Shown here: positions 10,585 through 21,185 of the stretch, piece by piece
Numbering within the stretch: the first letter of the stretch is position 1
Layout of the letters: each line of letters starts with the position of its first letter
NCBI GenBank assembly: GCA_038373865.1
Contig: JAXGGA010000491.1
Location: 124,001 to 188,000, forward strand
Reading direction: 5' to 3'
Source of the DNA: Uloborus plumipes
Lineage: Eukaryota > Arthropoda > Arachnida > Araneae > Uloboridae
Length of the DNA stretch: 64,000 nucleotides
Program-made: the position numbers and the translations under genes
The notes under the pieces: generated by a model
What the model was told of the DNA's origin: nothing
The model's input: only the letters and a program-made list of their open reading frames with translations
Database searches by the model: none

Positions 10585-11694
10585 TAGCCTGATGTGAAGT
10601 TAGTTTGGTTTTCTTTTGATAGAGATTTAGGTACGGGAAATTCTCTTAAAAAGGTCCGCCAGAAAGGCATCTTTTCGTCATTAGAAAAATGTTCATTCTG
10701 AATTCTGTTTAGAACCAGTATGCTGTATACTACAAAATAATTTATCAGTTTTGTTTATGGAAATACGGGGGAAAGGGTACTTTTTATTCGTAGTGGAGTT
10801 TAGAATCTCACAATTCGGAGTAGTCTTTATTGTCCTCGTAGTTCTTGTGAACTTCACAAGATCTACGACGGTCTTATTCAATGTATCGGACACATGAAGA
10901 TTAGAAAGCAACAGTAATCATTTGAACTCATTTCCATCAGCGAGGATAAGTACACCTCTGACTGAGTATATCATTGATTTAAAATTGTTGTATAGCAAAA
11001 TATTTGGGCTCACTTAGACTCAAGAAAATAACTTACGAGGGTCAAATGTCCCCGTTGTCCCTTGTAGTCGACGCTAAGGAAACATATTCTAAAATTCGCA
11101 ATTTTAAATGTTATTTTATGGATTCGTTAAACTCAAATTTAATATTCCATGTGCATCTGCAAATTATTGAAAAATTGTGTACATTATGGATGGTCTTAAA
11201 CCTGCGCGATTAACGTGAATCCTTTACTTTTATCGAATTGCGAAAGATTTTTTCCTCCAAATATAATTTTACATGTAAAACAAATGAGAGACATTAAATT
11301 CAAATTTTGGTGTTTCTTGTTCTCAGTAGCGTATTCAGAAAAATATTTGTGAGAGAAATGATTAGTTTTGTAGTCAAAAAAAGTTTCTAATTTCTGGAAG
11401 GGGATGTATCCCTCAATCCCCCTGCGCCCCTGTTTGTTCTTGCAGTCCAAATAAATATGTACTTTTTAATTAGAGCTGCAAACATAGTTTGATTGAATAT
11501 ATCAGGAGCACTAAACATTCTGTACTTTTATTTCATTTTTACGCAAATTTTTACGTATTAGTCGGAATGCAGGTTTTTTACGTACGATAATGAGATCTGA
11601 AGACTACCAGGCTTCCGCAGTTTTTTGTTCGCAATCTAGTCTCAAGCACATCGATAATATTTCAAATAAATCAGTACAATCCTTTTCACTAATT
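10585..11694. other. Spacer, nothing recognised
   Basis: AT-rich sequence with short overlapping open frames on both strands. No terminal repeats, tandem array or gene signature was seen. Confidence 0.5.
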
Positions 11695-12224
11695 CTGTAC
11701 CTCAAAGCCAGACTAGCGTAGTGCCGTCATAAGAAAGAAAGGCCCAACTCCAAGTTTAAAAAATGTTGTGAAACACTTGAAGTCATAATTTTTTAACTTT
11801 CAAAAACGCTATTAACTTTTTTTTAAGAAAAATGTTTTAGCTGATAAATAAAAAAACCCTTCAGGAACAAAATTTTTAATTTCTTTAAGAAATATATCTT
11901 TAGACAAACAACAAAAGAAAAAGCTGTAAAAATGAATTGCAGCAAAATTAAAAAAAAAAAAATACGCCTTTTAAATTATGACGGCAGTAAATGTCACACT
12001 ATAACTATAACTTGTAGGTGCAGAAGGTAAAAAAGTTAAACACATACAAAGGTTGGAACACGCCTTTTAACACTGGTAAATAATTGTAAAGATTTTTGTC
12101 TTAAATTTTTTTATTTAGCAGTGCGTTCATATGGCTCGATGCAGAATAAGATTCTACATACTATAGAGTAATAACCTGGAAATCGTCTTTTCTAGATTCA
12201 CGTTAGTCGGGCCCCGAGGTACAG
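11695..12224. mobile_element. MITE family CTGTACCTCAG, copy 1, interrupted
   Basis: The left end CTGTACCTCAAAGCCAGACT pairs with the right end CGTTAGTCGGGCCCCGAGGTACAG (read as its two halves, GTTAGTCGG and GAGGTACAG). The same termini bound copies at 22648-22896 and 28471-28716. An internal motif CGATGCAGAATAAGATTC (near 12139) is the reverse complement of the matching part of copy 2, so copy 1 lies in the opposite orientation. Copy 1 is about twice as long because of an inner insertion (11721-11986). Target duplication is unresolved. Confidence 0.7.
11721..11986. mobile_element. Nested MITE with TGCCGTCATAA ends
   Basis: TGCCGTCATAA at 11722 is the exact complement of TTATGACGGCA ending at 11986. 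It interrupts the left TIR of the 11695-12224 MITE just after GCGTA. GTA stands on both sides (11718-11720, 11987-11989), a possible 3-bp duplication. The interior is very A-rich. Superfamily not assigned. Confidence 0.6.
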
Positions 12225-12584
12225 AAGTTACCCTGTTGATTTTTTAAAATATAATACTGCTTTTAGGAGTTATTTAATCTCTTCAACAAAAAAGAAAAGT
12301 ACGTGCCTTATTTGCATCTTAAGAAAACTAAGAGAATGTTTGTACAAGGTAGCGCGAAAAGCTATTCCTTTCTCACTAGCGCTTTTTAGTAAGGCGTTTA
12401 AGTCATGGCTCAGAAGCTGAGATTGCTCCATTGAAAAATTTTAGTGACTTCTTTTGGTAGGTCTTAGTCTCTTTTCGAGGGGTCTCACTTTTGGGAGTTC
12501 TCCGTAGCATTTGAGGGAATGTATCAGGGCTCTTGGGGGGAGTGGGGGTCTGCCTTTCTCAAAGCATAGTTTGCAACATAGTGT
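12225..12584. other. Spacer, nothing recognised
   Basis: No coding or repeat signature apart from G-rich runs (12534-12548). Confidence 0.4.
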
Positions 12585-13962
12585 TTAAGAGCAAGAATCT
12601 GAGAGAGTGTCACGCCTGTGATTCATGACCTCTCAGATTTTCTCCCAAAAATTACCAAATGTTTATTATCTTGTTGAAAGACCAAATCCAGAATGTTTTG
12701 CTCTAAAGTTGAGTTGTTTAGTTTTTATGGATCCCTAAAGATCAAGGTGCGTCATCAAAAATTAAGCGGATTTTCAGGACATGGAAGTTGCCGTGAGCCA
12801 AAACTCTTACCAGGAACTGTTTAACTCCAATTTTCTTTTTGTATATGAAATATAGAAGGTTTAAACTTTACAAAATGACTGTTAAATTTGTGGTAAGTTG
12901 TTGCCGTAAGGTCAGTGAAGGCCCTCAAAACAAGGCATTTTTGACGTTTTTTAGCGTTTTTGAGGTCCAAAAACAGCTTTTACATTTCAGTTGGCACGGC
13001 AAAAGTAGTGTCTTTTGAAAGACCAGTGTAAGCACTTTAAAATAATGTATAAATAACCGAGGAAAGTTCAACGTGCTTTTAGTTGCGTAAGGCCGAAATA
13101 TGAAAAATGTCATGTTTCACCGATATTCAAACGGCCATATCTTCCTCTGCCAACAACATATTGAAATATTTTTTTTGCCAATGTCATACTCTATTCTTTG
13201 TCTTAACAGAACAGATGAATCCTTTGAGGCGAAATGTAAAAAATTTTTTTATAAAAAATGTACAGGAAAAAATACATTTTTTGTAAAAAAAAATTTCACA
13301 TTTCGCCTCAAAGGACTCAACTGATCTGTTAAGACAAAGAATAGAGTATGACATTGGCAAAAAAAAATATTTCAATATGTTGTTGGCAGAGGAAGTTATG
13401 GCCGTTTGAATATCGGTGAAACATGACATTTTTCATATTTCGGCCTTACGCAACTAAAAGCACGTTGAACTTTCCTCGGTTATTTATACATCATTTTAAA
13501 GTGCTTACACTGGTCTTTCAAACGACACTACTTTTGCCGTGCCAACTGAAATGTACAAGCTGTTTTTGGACCTCAAAAACGCTAAAAAGCGTCAAAAATG
13601 CCTTGTTTTGAGGGCCTTCACTGACCTTATGGCAACAACTTACAACAAATTTAACATTCATTTTGTAAATTTTCAACCTTCTATATTCCATATACAAAAA
13701 GAAAATTGGAGTTAAATAGTTCCTGGTAAGAGTTTTGGCAAACGGCAACTTCCATGTGTTGAAAATCCGCTTAATTTTTGATGCCGCACCTTCATCTTTA
13801 GGGGTCCATAAAAACTAAACATCTCAACTTTAGAGCAAAACATTCTGAATTTGGTCTTTCAATAAGATAATAAACATTTGGTAATTTTTGGGAGAAAATC
13901 TGAGAGGTCATGAATCACCTCATAATGCTAGGCGTGACATTTTCTCAGATTCTTGCTCTTAA
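12585..13962. mobile_element. 1.38-kb near-perfect palindrome (foldback element)
   Basis: The left arm (12585-13262) and right arm (13273-13962) are inverted copies with only scattered differences. The loop is about 10 bases (13263-13272) beside an ATAAAAAATGTA/TACATTTTTT stem. The arms begin and end TTAAGAGCAAGAATCTGAGA. TTAA at both extremes could be a duplication of piggyBac type or part of the arms. The left arm lacks about 13 bases present in the right near 13915-13935. Near-identical short open frames occur at mirrored positions (12925-13113 minus, 13423-13611 plus), which is a result of the palindrome and not evidence of coding. Confidence 0.85.
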
Positions 13963-16709
13963 TCATAATTCTCCACTATATCAAACTAAAAATCGCAGCA
14001 AAAAGCATCGAAATATGTTGAGTGTGGACTTCATAACTGTCGTGTATTTTGGAAAAAAAATGCAAGGAACTAATTCTACCTATGTTTCGTGCGTTGTTAG
14101 AGCCTTCATTTAACGAAATTGTTGCACTTAACATGAAGAAAATACTTGCCCAAGTAGCACACTTCGTTTTTTAAAGGTTGTAAAATGGTTGTTAACGTTG
14201 TAACAACCGATTAAAAACGTTTATAAAACGTTTAAAGGTTATTTGTGCTATCTGGGTAATGTCTGATGTTGAAAAAGTAGATGGTTTCAAAGTTTAGCGG
14301 TTTTTTTTTCGTGATAAATTAATTTCTCAAACGATTGCCTAACTTTCTCTAAATTTTGATAACTATGTACCATTTTCAATTCTCTTTAGGATTACCACTA
14401 TATATTCATCTTTTCTCCTCCACGCCTCACCTCTTAACGTAGAGCCTTAGGTTAAGTTTATTCATCTCGTTATGGCTTTTCTATTTATTTTGAAATTACC
14501 ACATGTAAAAATAATATCCTTTTAATGTTATAATTCCTCAAGTTGGGACTTGGCCTTAATGATGTGTCATCAAATATTTCCTTTCCATTCTGTTAAATGT
14601 ACTATATCTACGGTCTGTTGATTTTTTGAGAAAACTCGGTCTAAAATTGGTGAATTGAGTAAGCATTAGAAAAGAGTGACTCCCTGCTCACCTAAAGGCA
14701 GTCCCTTTGTATGCCGTAAGTTATTCTTTTTACCCAGCAACGCCGCTTGATCCTTGGAAAGAAAAACACCTCTCTTAGATTATGAGAAGTGGATTAAACG
14801 AATGCAAATATTTGTTCTCGGAATCATTGTCCCGTTCTCCAAGGACTCTCTGTCTGCTTCTTTTTGTATGTCTGTGTGTGCGCGATTCTTTCTCATCAAA
14901 TAATTGAATTTCTCCTGCACGAGCATGAGATCTCTCCCACTTGAGGGAAATTGGGAAAGCATCGAGTCGGTCTTTACTCAGTTGTGAAACTAGAGAAGAA
15001 CGAAAATGACTTTACCGGATTTTATTCTAGTGCTTTCGTTTCATGTTAAAGCAATAGGAGAATTAAGATTTTTGGTTTGATTTTAGTTTGCTCTTCTTTA
15101 AAATTTTCCACCCATTTCTTTAATTTTCATGTACTCATTGCTCTTTTAACTACGCCAGTATCAGTTTAGGATTTTATAGATTTTTCTTTTTCAAATTTCA
15201 TATTGTTATGAAACAAAAAGGCGGATTAGTTCAAAATATTAATTTTTTTAAGGACTGAACTTTGTGGTAGAGTGTCAAAATTTTTTTATGCATAAAGCTA
15301 TTAAACGATGACGTAAACAGCATGTTTGTTGAATTTTGTTTAAAATTGGTTCTGTAGATTTTATGTATAAGGATGGGACATACTCGTCTATGTAATCCAT
15401 AAGAGCTGCAAAGCTAAAACTATATACACAATTTGTTTCATTCATTATTCAACTCAGAAATGTATTTGGACAATATTGATGACATTACCGACATTTAATC
15501 ATCAATTAAAAAATTATACTGAATAAAAGTAAAAGCACGTAAGTGTGAACCTTCCTTTTCGGAAAAAAATCGTCACTGGTATCAAAAAAGGAATTTTTCC
15601 TTCAGGATTGGTTATTTTAGAACTTTTTAATATTTTTTCCAAGATTGCTCCTTTTTCAATCAGAATTACAGATTTGTATTTATATATATATATATCTTTT
15701 TCTGACAACGAAGGGGGGGGGGTAGTATCGTTTAAATCTTTAACTTGTGTAGACGATTTTTTATTTGAATATTAGTTTCTGAATTCGTTGGATCTCCAAA
15801 ACTTTTACACTTAATTAATCAACAAATTTAAAAAGTAATTAATTTAAAGATATTGGAAAGCGATTTATGATAAGCATAATTATTACAAAAACTTGTTTAA
15901 ATCATAAGAAATAAAAATGAATACTCTGATAATAACAATAATAATAAGTAGCAATAGTAGTAAAAACTAATTAAATAAAAAATAATAATGACAATAATAA
16001 TAAAATTCAGAGAAATATGTTTAAAAAAAAGTATTGAATTTCCAAGAGGTTGGCAGGAAAACGATTCGACTTTAAAATGAAATAGTAGCAAATCGTCTGC
16101 AGTTTACGTCATAAAATGTCTATTCGATTTTTGTTAGAATCGTTCCCTTGGCAACACGTGCTTTTCCACGTAATGCTGGCTTTGTACGCTCTGCCTGCAA
16201 AGATTTGTTCAGGATAAAAGAGTATGCATTCGTACAAATAATAGCTTAAGAAACGAATATGATGGGGGCGTAAGAAATACGCAAGGGTTTCTTTTGTCTT
16301 AATTGTGTATCAAGGAAAATTACTTAAACTTATTATTTTCTAAGAGGGTGGCAGAAGGAGACTCAAAATCAAGTTGGCGAATTAATAAGCTAATGTTGAT
16401 GTAAAGTATGTTCATGTTGTATGCAGAGGAAACTTTTAACAAAAGTAAACAAGAGCTATATCGTCAGAAATTTTTTTCATTGGTAACATGTGAGTTTACG
16501 TCTAACATGCAAAAACACGAAAAATTCAAAGGAAATACAAGAGCTAAGCTTCTGATAAATAGAAATTAGTGAGTTTCTACGCAATAAAATGCAATGCGCT
16601 AATAGAAATTGTGGGGAATTTGTTTTTTTTTATCCTGAAGATCATTTTTTATCATTGGAGAGAAAAAAAGTTTCTCGAAACACGTCTCAGAAACTTTTAA
16701 TGTTATTGT
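13963..16709. other. Spacer with one small MITE
   Basis: AT-rich background. Apart from the element at 14149-14256, I note only short simple repeats: a TA run at about 15677-15694, an 8-9 base G run near 15713-15721, and AAT-rich sequence at 15920-16005. Confidence 0.5.
14149..14256. mobile_element. 108-bp MITE, CCCAAGTAGCAC ends
   Basis: CCCAAGTAGCAC on the left is answered by GTGCTATCTGGG on the right (one mismatch). Inside are AACGTT/AACGTTTATAAAACGTT palindromic blocks. The size and paired ends fit a minimal MITE. No matching target duplication was found. Confidence 0.55.
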
Positions 16710-17079
16710 TTAAACCACTCTGGTATCCGAGCTCAAGTAAATGATACTACCCGATTTTCGCCAGAAAGGTACGGCTTCTGTTTACAGAGCACCACGAAGG
16801 TGGAAGTCCGATTTAACTGAGACAACACATGATAGATGAAAGCAACGTCTGTCATCATTTCGATAATTTTGATCCATACCAGAGGCCAAACTACTCCTGG
16901 TTCAGCACCTCGAGGGTTATTGATTCGGAATGGGAACTTGGAGGACTTTGTGACCATGAGCATATTTAACGTGCCCCATTCACCATTAGCGTGCACGAAG
17001 GATCTTCGACCGGCTAGTATCGAACACGCAATCCTCTAACTACGAGTCCAACGCTTTACTGATTAAGTCATCTCAGCTA
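16710..17079 (-). mobile_element. tRNA-derived SINE
   Basis: Read on the minus strand, the unit starts GCTGAGATGACTTAATCAGT, continues AAAGCGTTGG (A-box-like region), and about 50 bases on has GTGTTCGATACTA, close to the Pol III B box GGTTCGANTCC. That is a tRNA-like head of about 75 bases. The 3' half of the acceptor stem is not restored, so this is not a tRNA gene. A body of about 290 bases follows. Imperfect direct repeats TTTTAATGTTATT (16695-16707) and TTTTACTGTTATT (17081-17093) flank it, as LINE-driven retrotransposition produces. The tRNA of origin cannot be assigned with confidence. Confidence 0.65.
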
Positions 17080-17093
17080 TTTTTACTGTTATT

Positions 17094-18809
17094 TATGTAT
17101 TTTAAACATTGTTTTAATGCACACGTTCAATGGTAAACGTTTCAAATGCATATTAGAACATATTTTTCTGTTTTACAATACTCGCTATTTTTTTCTTAAA
17201 GCTTTAAAACTGAGTTCTTTATTATCTCCGGTTCTCCAAAGAACATTTTTTGATTCTATTTCTGACTGCATCTCACTTGTCACTGTTATAAGCCTCTCTC
17301 CCAATATACATTCTTCACAACATAAAATCTATTCCCAGCAGCATTTGAAGGACCGAAAAAGTTGCTTTTCTTTCTGATACATCTTGGTTCGGATTAATGG
17401 AGCAGAACTAAGCTCCGTTACCCTTTGATTGAAAGGTGCATCGATTCCTGTTCGGACGAATTTGGGGCAGTGTTCTCAGCTGTGTGTTAGAGGGAGGGGC
17501 AGGGAACCTATATACAAAAACTTGTTTCCCTGCACTGTCGCTTTGTGTCGTGGTGACTGTCGTCTTGGCTGTGTGGTTTGGCTTAGCTTCTATTAGCATT
17601 TCTCGGAATATCAGTTTTTAAATTTTTTTTTTTTTCTCACTACGATTCAGTGGGAAAAGCCACTGCTTAACCAACTGAAACACTAATTATTTTCAAAAAA
17701 AAAAAAAGAAAAAAGAATCCAATGTAATATATTTGCTTTACTTAAGCCGAGTAATTGGCAGCTGAAATTGATTTCCGTAATTTTAATAGTTGATTGACTG
17801 TGAAACGTGTTCGATTGAACTAGGCCAGATGGAGAACTTTCAAACTTCGCGTGACATACGAATAATGTTTACTCTCTACAAATGTTTAATTACACACAGT
17901 ATATGCAAAATAGCCTTTACAGTTTTTTTTTTCGTGTTTGTTTTAAAATAGTGAAGCAGATACAGAATAATGATCGTTTTTATTTTTGGTGATACCAGTC
18001 ACGTGTGGGACAACTGGACTAAATTTTTACTTAAATTTTTTATAAAGGATCGCTAACCGTAAAAGCGGCCCGGAAAATGTAGAATAATATATTTGTCTGG
18101 CCACTTTTATTTTGGCCACCTTGTATCTGCAAATTATTTGTGGCTAAAAGTTAAAATTGCTGACTGGTGAAAAGACCGCACTTCTTTTTTTTCCTATCGT
18201 TTTTTTCTTTCTTTTCTTTTCTTCTTTTTTTTTGCAATTTTTGAAATGAAGCTTACCTGTCACGTGTAGAATATATTTTGGGGCTTGAGTTTTTGATTTC
18301 TCAATTCTAGCAAAATATCCTCCGAACTTATATCGTTGCTATTTTTTTTTTTTTTCAAATATATTCTTTGCTTTCTGGTTAATTACTTTTTCTGTTAAAC
18401 GAAACTGAACTCCTTTGGGAAAATTAAGTGTGCAGAACGTAAAATGTTTTTTTTTCTTTGTTTCCTACAAAAATTTTTTTTTAATGGAATGAGCAGGTTT
18501 TCATATCAAACCACTCAATTTTAAAATTGCCACTTTTTGTCATTCCTTCTTTCCTTCACTGAAAAAGTTTTTCAAGAAAATTCTCATAGTCAAAAACGTT
18601 GTTTTGCATTTTTTTAAAAACTTTACATCGAAGTAATGTGATGAAAAGAGTTCATAAAAAGAAATTACCCATAACAGCAGCCATTATACGTCATATGATA
18701 TTATTCCAAAACTTAAAAGACTATTAGAACTAGTGCAAGGCTAACAAATTTGGTTTTAAGTTTTCCCTATTGTGTATTTTGTCCCATTTGTTAACGAAGG
18801 TTTTTTTTT
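17094..18809. other. Spacer, nothing recognised
   Basis: AT-rich, with many pyrimidine tracts (18184-18232, 18340-18356). A small hairpin GCAGGGAA/TTCCCTGC lies at 17499-17533. Overlapping open frames on opposite strands (17408-17621) show no domain. Confidence 0.45.
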
Positions 18810-18822
18810 ACTTTCTTCTATA

Positions 18823-20038
18823 TCTAATATATAGAAGAAAGTATTGGTTTCGTGAAAATTTTCGAATGTCGAATTTTGACGGATTTGCACGTTTTGAGGT
18901 GCGCTGAGTCCATTTCGACCATTTTTGGAAAATGTCTGTCTGTGTGTGTGTGTGTGTCTGTGTGTGTGTGAGTCTGTATGTGTGTGACCAGTTTTTGTGG
19001 CCGCGCTAGAGCAAAAACTACTGAATAAAAACGAACAAAAATTTTTGTACATATGTACCACCATGTGAACTGGTGCACCTGACTTTGTTTAGCGAATTCC
19101 TCCAAGGGGGGTGGAGCAATCGCACGTGTTCTGCGCGGGGGTGATTGCTATATCTCAGGAAGTAACCGGCGGAATCAAACGAAAATTGGTCCATAGGTAG
19201 ACCCTACTGAGTACAGGTGCTGATTCAATTTGTTTGTCAATATCTCGAAGGGGGGGGGTGGAGCAATCGCACGTGTTCTGCGCGGGGGTGATTGCTATAT
19301 CTCAGGAAGTAATCGGCGGAATCAAACGAAAATCGGTCCATAGGTAGACCCTACTGAGTACAGGTGCTGATTCAATTTGTTTGTCAATATCTTGAAATGG
19401 GGGTGGAGCAATCGCACGTGTTCTGCGGGGGGGTGACTGCTATATCTCAGGAAGTAACCGGCGGAATCAAACGAAGATTGGTCTATAGGTAGACCCTATT
19501 GAGTACAGGTGCTGATTCAATTTGTGTGTCAATATCTCAAAGGGAGGTGGAGCAATCAAAAGTGCTTATTTTGTCATTGAACCTACTGTATCTCGGGAAA
19601 TATTGCTGCGATTTGAATGAAATTTGGAATAACACTAACCCAATATGGAAGCAAGCATCGATTAAATTTTGGCACCAATCGCCCCAGGGGGAGGGTGGGG
19701 TGATTTTTGCGCTTAGTCAACAATGCGAAAAATGAATTCATTAAAAAATCGCTTTCACGCTATTTAATTATCAAAACAGCTGAAAACTTTCAATGATTTG
19801 AAATTTTTAACTGTTGCCAATTTCTTTTTACTAACAAATAAAATGTTTGCAATTAATCTAAACAAGGCTTTTGCAATGATTTCCAATTTCGCTCATTGAT
19901 TCTGCATTTGCAGGGTTATTACGATAATTGGGAAATTGTAGCTGTCTCCAATTACTCGGGCGAGTACGTATTTTATTTTGTAACCGGAATTCATAAGATA
20001 GATATAGAAGAAAGTTTCGTGACGGCCACGACAGCTAG
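18823..20038 (+). mobile_element. Helitron-like composite repeat with internal tandem array
   Basis: The unit starts TCTAATATATAGAAGAAAGT after an A and ends CCACGACAGCTAG before a T, which fits Helitron TC...CTRR-T rules. A GTCTGTCTGTGTGTGTG tract (18933-18985) and the array at 19113-19700 are typical internal contents. Oddities: ATAGAAGAAAGT recurs near both ends (about 18831 and 20014) in direct orientation, and the left end sits in a 14-bp-arm hairpin (18809-18842). A Helentron or another class is therefore possible. Confidence 0.5.
19113..19700 (+). repeat. Tandem array, period 144-147 bp
   Basis: GGAGCAATCGCACGTGTTCT begins copies at 19113, 19260 and 19405; a fourth, diverging after GGAGCAATC, begins at 19549. 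Spacings are 147, 145 and 144 bp. Each full unit carries ATATCTCAGGAAGTAA, TAGGTAGACCCTA and a terminal G-rich run of varying length. The last copy is divergent (ATCTCGGGAAATATTGC). High identity of the first three copies points to recent expansion. Confidence 0.9.
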
Positions 20039-21183
20039 TTTTTTTACCTTTCGGAGCTTGAATTTTTCGTATATAGTTTTTTTTACAAAACTGGATCCAT
20101 AAACGATCCTGCAATGCATGCGAATAAGTGGGTTATTACAGTAGTTGATCAACTAGTTTGACACTAGATTGATGTGGTATCGTATATTTCGCGACTAAAA
20201 TTCGGATTGAGTGCGGATAAGTGCAATGAATAATATATGGGAGAGCCGTATATCTTACAGAATCTCGTTTTCTGTGTACTAACCACTATTGGATTACTTG
20301 CCAGAAAAAAAGGAGTTCCTGAAAATAAGGTGGCAAAAGAGTAAATGAATCAATAATGGAAAAATTAGGCTTCTAAATTCTTGAAAAGTGATTTTTTTTT
20401 GTCAGCAGTGTGAAAGATCTTCTCACTATGCACATTAATTTTCAGTAATAGTTTGAAAATGTAACATATCCTTAGTATCTCGCTTCGCTTGTCATATCCT
20501 ACTGACTATCACGAGATAGCTAGAAATGTCGTTTTATTATTATTATTATTTCTCTTTATGTTAGTGCTTAATTTTTAATGGTGTTATGTTTTTCTCGTTT
20601 ATGTTAGAAAAGTCTTTGTAAATCATCTTCGAAGTTAGTTAAACGAGGTTGAGGAAAGAAAAAATTGTACTTGAGAATAATCATAAATAAATAAATTCTA
20701 CTTTATATACTTGAAACAGTTTGGACTGTAGATTTAGGTTTGTTTGATTTGAACCCAAAATCGCGTGTCGAAAGTGTGCTTATTTTTGAAATCGCTTTGA
20801 CTGAAAATCTAAAGAGTTAAACTGGTTAAGGAATCTTTTATTGACACAAGATTGGTGTGTGTGTTTTGTTCTTCACGTCCAGTAAGTACTTGTAGATAAT
20901 CGTGTAAAAAATGATTATTTTTTCTATTATGCGCAATATAAATTATTATTGGTTCCATGGAATGTTTCCATGGGACGTAGAAATCCGGCTGTGAGAGTCT
21001 GATATTGACGAATCTTATGTAGTTAAGTATTAAACGCATGTAAATTAATACAGATTCTATTTATGAAGTTGTATCTTGATAAAACGAAAATATAACTATT
21101 TATCATAAAAACAGCATCAAAATAGACACCTCCCAACCCTTCTCTTTTTCTTGGGCCGTAGACTCAAGAAATAAATGTTCAAA
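20039..21183. other. Spacer, nothing recognised
   Basis: AT-rich with a short TTA microsatellite at 20534-20550. No paired ends or coding signature. Confidence 0.5.
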
Positions 21184-21185
21184 TA

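Noticed and set aside
12925..13611. Near-identical 62-codon frames on opposite strands
   Set aside because: They lie at mirrored positions of the palindrome, so their similarity comes from the inverted repeat. No domain is seen.
16733..17039. Open frames on both strands across the SINE
   Set aside because: SINEs are Pol III transcribed and non-coding; the frames overlap on opposite strands and match no domain.
17005..17077. Possible functional tRNA gene
   Set aside because: B-box-like sequence is imperfect, the 3' acceptor strand does not pair with the 5' strand, and flanking duplications indicate a SINE.
19113..19700. CRISPR-like array
   Set aside because: Units are long, directly adjoining and lack unique spacers; the setting is eukaryotic. 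It is a tandem repeat.
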